Source: CBDCUC01 sp965222485
GTDB lineage: Bacteria; Pseudomonadota; Alphaproteobacteria; Rhizobiales; Hyphomicrobiaceae
Reading direction: 5' to 3'
NCBI GenBank assembly: GCA_965222485.1
Contig: CBDCUC010000039.1
Location: forward strand, 186,001-250,000
Length of the DNA: 64,000 bases
Translations under genes and position numbers: made by a program
Part shown: piece by piece, positions 1-8,157 of the stretch
How positions within the stretch are numbered: the stretch's first letter is position 1
How the letters are laid out: every line of letters starts with the position of its first letter
The notes under the pieces: model-generated
The model's database searches: none
What the model was told of the DNA's origin: nothing
What the model saw: the letters and a program-made list of their open reading frames with translations, nothing else

Positions 1-104
1 TGAATTCTACGCTCTTACTCAATACGCCGAGGTTGCGGGCCGCCTGAGTGATTCATCGGGCCAACGCAAATTGCGGTGCGCAGGCAAACAGTATCGGTAC
101 ACGA

Positions 105-1049
105 ATGGCCCAACACGGAAAAACAGCGTCGAATAAGACAACAAGAACGAAGCAGCCGCTGAACAGCCCGGATTGCGGCCACATTGCTTATCAAGGTGAG
201 CCGGGAGCCAATTCGCATCTTGCCTGTACACAGGCGTTCCCCAAATTCTCAGCCCTTGCCTGCCCTACATTCGAAGACGCCTTGGCCGCTGTCAAATCGG
301 GCACGGCAAACTACGCCATGATCCCTATAGAGAACTCGGTAGCTGGCCGCGTGGCGGACATCCACCACCTGCTGCCAAGTGCGGAGCTTTATGTCGTCGG
401 CGAACACTTCCTGAGGGTGCGTCATCAGCTGATGGCAAAACAGGGTGCAACGTTAAAGACGATCAAAAAGGTGTTGAGTCATACCCAAGCGCTGGGTCAG
501 TGCCGCAAGATCCTGCATGAGTTGGGCCTGACACCGACACCTGAAGCGGATACTGCGGGATCGGCGCGCCTCGTCGCTGAAAGCGACAATCCCGAACTTG
601 CTGCCATCGCGTCAACGCTTGCAGCCGATATCTACGGGCTTGAGATCCTAAAATCCGACATCGAGGACGAAATTCACAATACCACGCGTTTTCTCATTCT
701 TGCTGATGAGCCCGATGATGCCGAGCCCGATGATGGTCCTGTCATGACGACGTTCATCTTCCGCGTTCGCAATGTTCCCGCCGCGCTCTACAAATCGCTG
801 GGTGGCTTTGCAACAAACAACGTCAATATGACTAAACTGGAAAGCTATCAGCTTGAGGGAACATTCAACGCCACAATGTTTTACGCCGACATTGAAGGCC
901 ACCCCGCCGACCGGTCAGTGAGGCTGGCTTTGGAAGAGTTGTCCTTTTTTTCTTCCGAAGTTCGTATACTTGGAACCTACCGCGCAAGCCCCTATCGTGC
1001 TGAGTTTGACACTCAGGCGGGCGGTTCACGCCAAGCAACAACGTCTTAA
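105..1049 (+). CDS. pheA: Prephenate dehydratase
   Basis: Converts prephenate to phenylpyruvate in cytosolic phenylalanine synthesis. The 314-residue product has the monofunctional layout: a dehydratase domain (about residues 25-205) with the TTRF signature at 193-196, where the family carries the catalytic Thr, then a C-terminal ACT domain (about 210-290, around GGFATNNVNMTKLESY) that normally binds Phe for feedback inhibition. The usual ESRP-type Phe-binding motif reads ESYQ here, a common alphaproteobacterial variant. I chose ATG 105 because the family homology begins soon after it; an in-frame GTG at 48 would add 19 residues. Neither start has a clear ribosome binding site. The next gene begins about 140 bp downstream on the same strand. 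Confidence 0.93.
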   Translation: MAQHGKTASNKTTRTKQPLNSPDCGHIAYQGEPGANSHLACTQAFPKFSALACPTFEDALAAVKSGTANYAMIPIENSVAGRVADIHHLLPSAELYVVGEHFLRVRHQLMAKQGATLKTIKKVLSHTQALGQCRKILHELGLTPTPEADTAGSARLVAESDNPELAAIASTLAADIYGLEILKSDIEDEIHNTTRFLILADEPDDAEPDDGPVMTTFIFRVRNVPAALYKSLGGFATNNVNMTKLESYQLEGTFNATMFYADIEGHPADRSVRLALEELSFFSSEVRILGTYRASPYRAEFDTQAGGSRQATTS

Positions 1050-1192
1050 AGTCGTGCTTTGGCAGCAGGGTGTCCAAGGCTGCACGCGGCGACGTTTGTT
1101 CACTGGTCGAACATGCGCAATTGCACCCACTACTATTCATTACATTGGCGGGATAGCGTGCCGGAAGTACGAAACAGCAAGGGAAGATGCTG

Positions 1193-1942
1193 ATGCGTCT
1201 TGAAGGAAAAGTGGCCATCGTTACCGGAGCAGGCTCCGGCTTCGGCCGTGGCATTGCCGAAACTTTTGCGCGCGAAGGTGCAAAGATCATAGTTGCCGAT
1301 ATCGACGGCGCGGCGGCAGCGGCTGTGGCGGAGGGCATTGGCGAAAACGCTACGCCTGTCTGCGCCGACGTGACGGTCAAAGAGAATGTGGAACGCATGA
1401 TTTCCGAAGCCGTGGACAGCTTTGGTGGCCTGGACATTATGGTCAACAATGCCGGCTACACGCACAAGAACCAGCCCGCACTCAGCGTCAGCGAAGAGGA
1501 TTTCGACCGCATCTACGCGGTGAACGTCAAGGCAATTTACCTGGCCACTCTGGCCTGTGTGCCGCAGATGGAAGAGCGCGGAGGCGGTAGCATTATCAAC
1601 ACCGCGTCGACTGCAGGCGTACGCCCCAGGCCGGGATTGACCTGGTACAATGGCTCGAAAGGCGCTGCAATTGTCCTGACAAAATCGCTGGCGGCGGAAT
1701 TGGCGCCAAAAAACATTCGCGTCAACGCAATAAATCCAGTGATCGGTGAAACCGGAATGCTGGAACAGTTCATGGGACTACCCGACACACCTGAGAACCG
1801 TGAAAAGTTTGTTGCCACGATTCCGCTGGGACGTATGTCGAGGCCACAGGACATTGCAAATGCCGCCTTGTTTTTTGCCGACCCCGCGTCCGGGTTTGTA
1901 ACCGGCGTTGCGATGGAAGTCGACGGCGGCCGCTGCATCTGA
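1193..1942 (+). CDS. Short-chain dehydrogenase/reductase (SDR) oxidoreductase
   Basis: Classical SDR of 249 residues. The N-terminal Rossmann motif TGAGSGFG, the NNAG motif, a catalytic Ser in NTASTAG, and the YNGSK motif (Tyr152, Lys156) are all present, so an active NAD(P)-dependent alcohol/ketone oxidoreductase is expected. The C-terminal EVDGGRCI is typical. Substrate cannot be read from the sequence; 3-oxoacyl-ACP reductase-like and glucose dehydrogenase-like members look similar. ATG 1193 is preferred over ATG 1187 because the purine-rich AGGGAAG lies six bases before 1193 but directly abuts 1187. It follows pheA on the same strand, but the 140-bp gap gives no sign of a functional link. 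Confidence 0.88.
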   Translation: MRLEGKVAIVTGAGSGFGRGIAETFAREGAKIIVADIDGAAAAAVAEGIGENATPVCADVTVKENVERMISEAVDSFGGLDIMVNNAGYTHKNQPALSVSEEDFDRIYAVNVKAIYLATLACVPQMEERGGGSIINTASTAGVRPRPGLTWYNGSKGAAIVLTKSLAAELAPKNIRVNAINPVIGETGMLEQFMGLPDTPENREKFVATIPLGRMSRPQDIANAALFFADPASGFVTGVAMEVDGGRCI

Positions 1943-2045
1943 GTGCACTTGTCGGAAAAGCTCACCCCGTAATACCTCGCCGCAAGTCCCACGCAATTCG
2001 GTGAAGCGATGACACGGTGATGCAATCAATTGACCGGCAGCGGCC

Positions 2046-2474
2046 TCACTTGACCTGATCACCCTTTAGCATCACGGCCCGGCCTTCCACCGCGACTCCA
2101 CTTGACGGCAGAAAGCGCACGAACTTGCCTTCGCGAATGAAACGCCAGCAGCCTTCTTTCCCGTGGCCAGTTTCGAATTTGCGGCATTGTTGACCGTCGT
2201 CGGTCAGCCACCAGCGGCCCCGCGTTAGCGTGCCGCCCCATTCAGGTTTGAGTTTCAGCCGGATCGTGCCGTCGGCACCGTAATGCGCGACCCAATCATA
2301 GGGGGCGGCGGGTTCTTTGACCTTACCGTTTCCCGCTAGACTGTTGCCACTTAGGAGGGCCTTCAATTCCGCAGCTGTGAGTGTGGGCGCATCGTCAGCC
2401 GTTGACGGGGCGGGCGCGGATACTATGACGAGGCACGCGGCGGCCACCGCCAGTTTGCCGATTAATCCGCACAT
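2046..2474 (-). CDS. Small exported protein of unknown function
   Basis: 142 residues with a clear Sec signal peptide (hydrophobic LAVAAACLVIVSAPA, likely cleavage near STA-DD around residue 27). The mature part begins with LTAAELKALLSGNS and contains Trp-rich segments (GRWWLTDDG, CWRFIR) and two Cys that could pair. The pattern of a short 'LTAxELKxLLSGN' start followed by a beta-rich W-rich domain resembles small periplasmic proteins common in rhizobia (DUF995-like), but I cannot confirm the family. AAAGGA lies just upstream of the ATG. It is convergent with the SDR gene, with about 100 bp between stops. Confidence 0.7.
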   Translation of the reverse strand: MCGLIGKLAVAAACLVIVSAPAPSTADDAPTLTAAELKALLSGNSLAGNGKVKEPAAPYDWVAHYGADGTIRLKLKPEWGGTLTRGRWWLTDDGQQCRKFETGHGKEGCWRFIREGKFVRFLPSSGVAVEGRAVMLKGDQVK

Positions 2475-2818
2475 GGCTCTTATCCTTTGCTCGCTTCAAT
2501 TCGACTGGAGGTCATCTCATCAAACATCTTCTCGTCTAGTCAACGCTAGTCCGCACGCAACAGCCCGCCGCCTGGGGACCTTGCTAACATTATTCCTGCG
2601 ACGTGATTGGGAAAACCGGAAAAGACGCAAAAAGGTGCTGTTTAGGTATCGTTTAGGAAAGCAAATCGGACTTGCAGCAGGTTGTCGCCGGGCTGTTTTA
2701 TACTTAGCGAATGTCAGGCGGCATTAGACAACAAACGGTACGTGCAACAGCAACGCTTTTGATCCTTGAGAATGCCGCAATCGCTTTAGTGAGACTAGCG
2801 ATGCTATGGGGAAACGGA
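2475..2818. other. Intergenic region
   Basis: The 344 bp separate the starts of two divergent small exported-protein genes. Both promoters should lie here. I see no conserved gene, repeat or strong hairpin. Confidence 0.5.
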
Positions 2819-3160
2819 ATGATTAGACAGACGTTACTGAGACTTGCCATTGGGCTAATGATAGTTGTCTCTTCTCAAGTTCTTATGGCAGGCGGACAGG
2901 TTCACGCCCAGACCTCAGAGATGAAACAAACTTGCGAAGGGGTTGTTGCATTTGATGAGGATGGCATGCTGCAGCTCATGGATGTGAGCGACAGCGCATC
3001 ACCGTGGTGTACAGCTTATATTGGCGAAGATAGAAGTTCAAAAGTCGCAGGAGACGTCCTGGCGCAATGTCCCGTGGGAACGCGCTGCATAGTTGAAGGT
3101 TCGTTCACGGGAAGGGGGATTTTCTTTTGGACTAAGATCATTTCCGCGAAGAGGACGTGA
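2819..3160 (+). CDS. Small exported protein of unknown function
   Basis: With ATG 2819 the product is 113 residues and starts with a good Sec signal peptide (MIRQTLLRLAIGLMIVVSSQ, likely cleavage at VHA-QT). An upstream in-frame start at 2711 would put 36 residues before the hydrophobic segment, which argues for 2819. The mature domain has four Cys (CEGV, WCTAY, QCPVGTRC) and a pattern of short beta strands ending in a possible OB-like segment (CIVEGSFTGRG). I do not recognise a family. It stands alone between a divergent small gene and a convergent nuclease-like gene. Confidence 0.6.
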   Translation: MIRQTLLRLAIGLMIVVSSQVLMAGGQVHAQTSEMKQTCEGVVAFDEDGMLQLMDVSDSASPWCTAYIGEDRSSKVAGDVLAQCPVGTRCIVEGSFTGRGIFFWTKIISAKRT

Positions 3161-3427
3161 ATGCATTGATGTTCGCCCTGTGGTGGCACCGTAGCACCAA
3201 ACTGCCACGATGGAATGTCCAGAACACGCAAATGTTGATGTTCGCAGAAATAGGGATTGGACGTTATGAATGCTCTATAGTCGTAACGACTAACTCACGC
3301 CCCTGCAGGCGAGCAACTGCCAGCCGGTAAAGTCCCGGCCGGAGTTGTCGTCGTTCTGTGGCATGGTGGAGCTGGGACAAAGGGGCCTAACTCAGTTTTT
3401 CGGATAATCAGCTAGCGCTTGTTCGTA

Positions 3428-4942
3428 TCAGGCGCCGAAAACCCGCTCCAGCAATGAGCGCTTCTGGTGCGTCTGCAATGCTTTGAATATGCGCACCATG
3501 GCCATGGTATCCAGAGTGCAATACTTGCGCAGGTTTGCCAGCACTTCATTACGTAGCTCAGGGTGATTGGCACGCAGAACGACATCTATCCATGCCTGTT
3601 GGGCGGCTGAGCCATTGCCAATTGCCAGGTCGCTGTAGGACAGATCGGGCGCAAGAACCGGCAGGACTTTTTTGATCGACGCGCTGCCGGCAAACCTTTG
3701 GTCGACGTACCACCCCTTTTTGAACGGGTCCATCAGGTCGACGATGCGATTGTTGAGACCTTCCAGAAACGATGCGTGCTCCGGCGCCATGGCAGCCATA
3801 TCCTCATTCCGCCCGCCTTCGAACGGCGCATACCAGACAATGATGTTGCCTTGATCTGCGATGTCCTCACGCAGGCGAGTTACCAGTGGTTCTACCGGGT
3901 TTGAATTTGAGGTGTGCAGGTACTCGCGGTGCTCCAGAGGCGCATTGGGCGCAGGCATGATGTGCAACGAGTACTGGAAAGGTGTTTGCTGGTAGGGGCG
4001 CAATCCGTCGAACGCGGGAATGACGTCCGCGAATGTTTCGTAGTCAAGAAAATACAGCGGATAGCTGAGTTCGGCGAGAAAACTCCTGATCGCTTTGCGG
4101 TCTATGTGTGGTTCACCTGACCTGACCGCGTTCACCTGGCGCTGCTGTCGTTTCGACAGATCAAAGCTTCGGGGAATGTCCCCCATCGAGCTAACGTTTG
4201 CATCTTCCAGGATTGCAACGTCATCGGGCTGAAGACCCGCCATATTGTAAATGCTGCCGTCTTCCCATTGAGGCGTGATCAGGCGATAGATGTCCAACCA
4301 GTCTTGCAGCGCGCCCCTGGCCGCGTGGCGCGGTGAGGGGTCGGGCATTGCGTCCTGGCTCATCGTACGTATGGCCTGCTCAATTTCATTTGCCGTTTCC
4401 CGTTTCCGCTCGAACACCCGATCCGTGACGTCGGTAATTTTTGACAACGACATGACGTCGAGGTCGCCGCTTCGAACATAGTCCCGGTTGACGTGAACAA
4501 CCCCAACATTGCGGATTGTGAGGCCTGCGCCCTCCAAAACAGTAACTTGGAACGCAAGATCCGGAATGTGATCCGGCTTGGCGGACGTACTTGCCTTGAC
4601 CTCGTAGAGGTCGAATTTATTGCCGCTCACGCGTTGGAGAACGTCGACAATGCATGTTGTCCGGTCATGCTCGAAGCGACCTTGGAAGATCGTATCGACG
4701 CCGTCGGCCAACGCCTCTGCGGTGCGCTTCGGCAGTTCCCTGTATTCAGAGTAAGTGGTCCAACCCAACGTTCGTCCACCAGGGAACAGTTGTTCGGCAT
4801 ATCGCTCAAAGCGATTGCCGGAGGCAAAGAGCGCCTGCAGTGCCGCATCGGGCTCGGGCAGCACCTCTTTTCGATGTTTTTTAAGCCAGAGCCAGGCGGG
4901 GTGCTTTAGGAAAAGAAGATAGTCAGATTTCGAGAGCTGCAT
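3428..4942 (-). CDS. DUF2779 protein with a PD-(D/E)XK nuclease-like N-terminus
   Basis: The 504-residue product (start ATG 4942, giving MQLSKSDYLLF, where family homology begins; an in-frame upstream start at 5014 is possible) has two parts. The N-terminal half looks like a Cas4/RecB-type PD-(D/E)XK nuclease: LSKSDYLLF, Asp100, then Glu114-Val-Lys116, then a helix with FQVTVLE. The C-terminal half is DUF2779, marked by FLDYETF (Asp300, Glu302), like the first acidic motif of DEDD/RNase H-fold exonucleases, and by later acidic residues near NRIVDLMD and KYCTLDTMAM. Two nuclease-type domains in one chain suggest nucleic-acid processing, but function is not established. No defence, CRISPR or repair gene is adjacent. 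Confidence 0.8.
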   Translation of the reverse strand: MQLSKSDYLLFLKHPAWLWLKKHRKEVLPEPDAALQALFASGNRFERYAEQLFPGGRTLGWTTYSEYRELPKRTAEALADGVDTIFQGRFEHDRTTCIVDVLQRVSGNKFDLYEVKASTSAKPDHIPDLAFQVTVLEGAGLTIRNVGVVHVNRDYVRSGDLDVMSLSKITDVTDRVFERKRETANEIEQAIRTMSQDAMPDPSPRHAARGALQDWLDIYRLITPQWEDGSIYNMAGLQPDDVAILEDANVSSMGDIPRSFDLSKRQQRQVNAVRSGEPHIDRKAIRSFLAELSYPLYFLDYETFADVIPAFDGLRPYQQTPFQYSLHIMPAPNAPLEHREYLHTSNSNPVEPLVTRLREDIADQGNIIVWYAPFEGGRNEDMAAMAPEHASFLEGLNNRIVDLMDPFKKGWYVDQRFAGSASIKKVLPVLAPDLSYSDLAIGNGSAAQQAWIDVVLRANHPELRNEVLANLRKYCTLDTMAMVRIFKALQTHQKRSLLERVFGA

Positions 4943-5326
4943 CTGAACCGCACGATCTCTTGTTTTCGACTGGAATTTGAGATCAATCGAACGCGAGATT
5001 GCTGATTCGTTCAAATGCTGATCGTGTTTGCCGGCGTTGAACCTGTGGATGTTCGCTCAGCTGCGACGGAGGTTGGCAATGTCCTATCCAAACTGAGAGC
5101 TTGAGCTGCCTGGACTACCGGTTCTCTGGTTGCGCCCAACACCTGCCGTAGGCGGCTGGCGCCAACTTGAACTTCAAGAATCGTCGTTTCGCGGAGAAAG
5201 CAGTCATGCTCGAAATGTTTTGGGTAAGCCGGGTGATGTCCGCTACAGCCGGGAGCGGACCTAGGTTGTGCAGCGCAGAAGCTCACTGTTGACCCCTAGC
5301 GGACCAAAAAAGGGTTGCGACTCCTA
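4943..5326. other. Intergenic region
   Basis: About 380 bp between the nuclease-like gene and the TPR gene. An open frame on the minus strand (5011-5286) encodes no recognisable family and has no convincing start signal. A short inverted repeat (GTCCGCT near 5236, GGAGCGGAC near 5252) is the only structure seen. Confidence 0.4.
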
Positions 5327-6487
5327 CTAATTCTTCTTGAGCTTCTTAAGCATGATCTCAGCGAGCTCGGCAAATGTGCCATTTGGAAACTTGTTGAGAT
5401 AAGCCTGGATCATCTCTGGGTCGTTTGAGCCCTTCACGCTGTTCCAGAACGTGATATCGGCCTCTTCCGAGGATGCATCTTGTTGCGCCCCAGATTTTGT
5501 AGGTTCGTCATTCTTTTCATCGTCAGTCACGGCAGCTGTAAGACGTTCTATGCCTGCCTTGCTACCAGTCAGCTTGGGATTAATCTCCAATGCTCTGCGG
5601 TATGCTGCAATAGCCTCTTCTTTCCTTCCTACGGCTTCAAGAATATGAGCATGTGTATCATGCACATTGGCATTATTCGGACCCAAGTTCAGCGCTTTCT
5701 CAGAATCGGGCATTCCTTCGCTTGCGCGTCCAGCCTTGAAATATGTCCATGCCCGTCCATCGTAAGCGATGGCATCTTTAGGATTAATCTTGATGGCAGC
5801 GGTGTAGTCCGAAAGGGCTTTTTCATGGTTTCCTAGCGAATTGTTTGCTTGTCCGCGGTTCGTGTATGCCGTAGAACTTTCGGAACCTAGCTTAATGGCA
5901 CTGTTGAAATCAGAGATGGCTTTTTCGTATTCTTTTTTTTGTAAATATAGGGCCCCGCGGAACAAATAATAGTCTCCGTGCTCTGGAGATTTTTCAATTG
6001 CCTTTCCCGCATCGGCAAGTGCCCGATCATAATTTCCCTTTCGATAATATGCTTCGCCGCGGCCCTGGTAGAAACCGGCTGCGTATTCGTTGTTCGCATC
6101 ATGCTTGATTGCCGAGTCAAAATCCGAAATTGCTTTGTCGTACTCCTCCTTCGATAAATATACTCGTCCGCGAGCGTCATATGCGTGTGCGAGTTTGGGG
6201 TCCAGCTTGATGGCCTTGTTGAAGTCAGAAAACGCCTTTTCAATCTCCTCCCTTTCCCAATACGCGTTACCTCTCGTCAGGTAGCACCCTGGACTTTCTG
6301 GAGAAAGTTTTATCGCCTTATTGCAAATACTTATTGCATCATCAAAGTCCCCATCCATCCAAGCCATGAATGCCTCAAATTCGTAATCTTCCTCCTCTTC
6401 GGACTTGGCAGGATTGGCACTTGCGCTTACGAGCGCCAAGAATAGGAGCATAGTCTTCAGTAGGGCTCTTCGCATATCTACAGCCAT
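5327..6487 (-). CDS. Exported TPR-repeat protein
   Basis: 386 residues with a Sec signal peptide (RRALLKTMLLFLALVSASA). About seven to eight tandem 34-residue TPR units fill residues 35-305, recognisable by repeats such as AFSDFNKAIKLDPKLAHAYDARG and their relatives. These form a helical scaffold for protein binding, probably in the periplasm. A C-terminal segment after a low-complexity linker (ITFWNSVKGSNDPEMIQAYL, then KFPNGTFAELA) is a short motif often found at the end of rhizobial TPR and caspase-like proteins. The same motif occurs in a broken gene just upstream (6534-6798). Partner unknown. Confidence 0.8.
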   Translation of the reverse strand: MAVDMRRALLKTMLLFLALVSASANPAKSEEEEDYEFEAFMAWMDGDFDDAISICNKAIKLSPESPGCYLTRGNAYWEREEIEKAFSDFNKAIKLDPKLAHAYDARGRVYLSKEEYDKAISDFDSAIKHDANNEYAAGFYQGRGEAYYRKGNYDRALADAGKAIEKSPEHGDYYLFRGALYLQKKEYEKAISDFNSAIKLGSESSTAYTNRGQANNSLGNHEKALSDYTAAIKINPKDAIAYDGRAWTYFKAGRASEGMPDSEKALNLGPNNANVHDTHAHILEAVGRKEEAIAAYRRALEINPKLTGSKAGIERLTAAVTDDEKNDEPTKSGAQQDASSEEADITFWNSVKGSNDPEMIQAYLNKFPNGTFAELAEIMLKKLKKN

Positions 6488-6533
6488 CGTCTATCACCTC
6501 CGACCCATAACGGTATCGTTTCCGCTGTTATCA

Positions 6534-6798
6534 CTAGGAGCTCTTCAACTTCTTGATCTTGATTTTAGCAAGCCAGGCGAACGCTTCCTTTGTGAACTGA
6601 TCCCGTTGCACTGGGAAAACCTTAGGGTCATCTGAGATCTTCACATTGTTGAAGAATGTTAGTTCCGCTTGCTCGGAAGACTGCCGTCGATAGTCTGCCT
6701 TTTTGCTGGAGCGCTACTCGCTCTTTCGTCTGCATCAACTACAAGTGTGAACAGTAACCCGACCAAAAGTCAGCGGAGCCAACGACGCCAAGTATCAT
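6534..6798 (-). pseudogene. Frameshifted small exported protein sharing the TPR protein's C-terminal motif
   Basis: Reading leftward from ATG 6798, an N-terminal signal-peptide-like stretch (MILGVVGSAD, then LLVGLLFTLVVDADERASS) is split over two frames. A second frame change occurs at a run of five A in the 'APAKK' region. The last frame gives SSEQAELTFFNNVKISDDP and ends ...AKIKIKKLKSS at stop 6534-6536. This matches the C-terminus of the neighbouring TPR protein (SSEEADITFWNSVKGSNDP ... MLKKLKKN). I infer a former 80-90-residue secreted protein, or a truncated duplicate of the TPR gene, now broken by two frameshifts. Sequencing error in the A-run is an alternative for one of them. Confidence 0.55.
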
Positions 6799-7157
6799 GC
6801 ACAGGTCATACCTCCCCCATTGGAAGGTAGTCTAACAAAGGTATCCTAGGTGTACCGATGTGTCAGCAGCTGATGCCTGCTCCTGGCCCGTCGCGTCATG
6901 AGCATGTTGCGTTGCAATGACTGCTCTCAAAAGCAGCGGACATCTTCACTTGGCCACAGCGATGCCCGCCAATAACCGCTTGTGGGAGCTTCACTGTCAA
7001 ACTCGCTTCGTCCGCGTCGAGCTAGACGTGACATGCACCGAACAACTTGGGGTCATCGCCGCTCGGTTAACCCGATGACCGTTGCCAACGGTGCAGGTCT
7101 TTCAAATGGCATGGTTTTTTCATTGGGGAGTTAGCGATCAAGCCAAAGAATTGCACT
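6799..7157. other. Intergenic region next to the tRNA array
   Basis: About 360 bp downstream (minus-strand sense) of the last tRNA gene. No coding sequence, strong terminator or repeat was recognised. If the array is one transcript its end should lie here. Confidence 0.4.
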
Positions 7158-7160
7158 TGG

Positions 7161-7231
7161 CTCCCGCGCCAGGACTCGAACCTGGATTCACGCATTAACG
7201 GTGCGGCGTCCTGCCATTGAACGACACGGGA
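7161..7231 (-). tRNA. tRNA-Asn (GTT), atypical
   Basis: Last gene of the minus-strand array. Acceptor TCCCGTG pairs with CGCGGGA, discriminator G, encoded CCA at 7158-7160. The anticodon loop reads CCGTTAA, so the anticodon is GTT but position 33 is C where nearly all tRNAs have U. The 27-43 pair is also lost. Predicted identity rests on the anticodon. Confidence 0.75.
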
Positions 7232-7239
7232 TAACTTGG

Positions 7240-7314
7240 AGGACCCGGTGGGATTTGAACCCACGGAATGCCTGATTAAAAGTCAGGTGCCTTAGACCAC
7301 TTGGCGACGGGTCC
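7240..7314 (-). tRNA. tRNA-Lys (TTT)
   Basis: Acceptor GGACCCG/CGGGTCC, anticodon arm CCTGA-CTTTTAA-TCAGG, T-loop TTCAAAT, discriminator T, encoded CCA at 7237-7239. The body differs from usual bacterial tRNA-Lys, which starts GGG, but the fold is complete. Confidence 0.85.
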
Positions 7315-7323
7315 ATACTTTGG

Positions 7324-7394
7324 AGCGGACGACGGGAATCGAACCCGTGTCTTCACGACGGCAACGTGGAGCTCTGCCATTGAGCTACGTCCGC
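7324..7394 (-). tRNA. tRNA-Gly (GCC)
   Basis: Acceptor GCGGACG/CGTCCGC, D stem GCTC/GAGC, anticodon loop TTGCCGT (GCC), T-loop TTCGATT, discriminator T, CCA at 7321-7323. The 27-43 pair is mismatched. Confidence 0.85.
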
Positions 7395-7441
7395 GTCTTC
7401 GTTTACACGCACGGCTACACCTGCCCTGCGCGCATATTTGG

Positions 7442-7514
7442 TTGCGGTGGCTGGACTTGCACCAGCGCTCTTCTGGTTATGAGCCAGACGGGATGGCTGC
7501 TTCCCCACACCGCA
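7442..7514 (-). tRNA. tRNA-Met (CAT), atypical T-loop
   Basis: Acceptor TGCGGTG/CACCGCA is fully paired, anticodon arm TCTGG-CTCATAA-CCAGA, CCA at 7439-7441. It lacks the three consecutive G:C pairs in the anticodon stem and the unpaired 1-72 of initiators, so it is probably an elongator. The T-loop is TGCAAGT, with G where the invariant U55 should be. Confidence 0.8.
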
Positions 7515-7524
7515 CTTGAACTGG

Positions 7525-7596
7525 ATCCAGCGGCAGGCATCGAACCTGCATCTCCAGAGCCAAAATCTAGGATCCTACCAATTAGACGACGCTGGA
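7525..7596 (-). tRNA. tRNA-Gln (TTG)
   Basis: Acceptor TCCAGCG/CGCTGGA, anticodon loop TTTTGGC (TTG), T-loop TTCGATG, discriminator T, CCA at 7522-7524. Confidence 0.85.
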
Positions 7597-7652
7597 ATAT
7601 CAGCGCCGTTGCTGCATATTTTTCTTCATCGCTATGTTCTCAAACGTGTTGG

Positions 7653-7726
7653 TGCTGGCGGTAGGCATCGAACCCACAACCTTCGCTTTACAAGAGCGCT
7701 GCTCTGCCAAATTGAGCTACGCCAGC
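7653..7726 (-). tRNA. tRNA-Thr (TGT)
   Basis: Acceptor GCTGGCG/CGCCAGC, D stem GCTC/GAGC, anticodon arm GCGCT-CTTGTAA-AGCGA, T-loop TTCGATG, discriminator A, CCA at 7650-7652. Confidence 0.88.
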
Positions 7727-7735
7727 GTTGTCTGG

Positions 7736-7807
7736 TGGAGCCGGCCGGAACCGCCCCGGCATCTTCCGCTTGCAAAGCGGGTGCTCTCCTGGTTGAGCTA
7801 CAGCCCC
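7736..7807 (-). tRNA. tRNA-Ala (TGC), degenerate T-loop
   Basis: Acceptor GGGGCTG/CGGCTCC keeps the G3:U70 alanine identity pair. D stem GCTC/GAGC, anticodon arm CCCGC-TTTGCAA-GCGGA, discriminator A, CCA at 7733-7735. The T stem GCCGG/CCGGC is intact but its loop is GGCGGTT instead of TTCRANT, so the usual T54-A58 and Psi55 contacts cannot form. Confidence 0.78.
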
Positions 7808-8154
7808 AGAAGCGCGCGGTTTTATTAGGTTTTGTGGAAGTGTTGGGTCTTATCTCACCGCGCGCGAAATCGTTCAGCCAATGATATTGGCCGTACCGAC
7901 TTTCTGCATGTGCGCGGTTGCAAACATTGAATGTTTAGACCTCAGTCAAAGTGTTGGAGCGCTGATGTATGTGATCTGCGCTTGTTCGTCAAGGCATGAA
8001 ACTCATCTGCAGGCGCCGTACTGAACGATTGATGAATGGTGCGCTTTGAGGAAGTAGCTTCAAACAAAGTAAAAAGCACGAAGGGCTCGGGAGCAAGGCG
8101 ACCCGGTATGCGCACTGCCCATGCGGAGCACCCTTTGGCGCGTGAGCTAAAAAA
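7808..8154. other. Long spacer inside the tRNA array
   Basis: About 350 bp without a recognisable tRNA or gene. The last 70 bp, ending at the CCA of the next tRNA, belong to spacer repeat family B (GGCTCGGGAGCAAGGCGACC at 8084-8103). The rest may be decayed array sequence. Confidence 0.4.
8084..8106 (+). repeat. Spacer repeat B, copy 1
   Basis: 23 bp beginning GGCTCGGGAGCAAGG, identical to 9049-9071. Both copies start a spacer of 70-75 bp that runs up to the encoded CCA end of a tRNA gene. Confidence 0.8.
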
Positions 8155-8157
8155 TGG

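Noticed and set aside
5011..5286. 91-codon minus-strand open frame upstream of the nuclease-like gene
   Set aside because: No ribosome binding site, family similarity or signal peptide; possibly a relic but not supportable as a gene.
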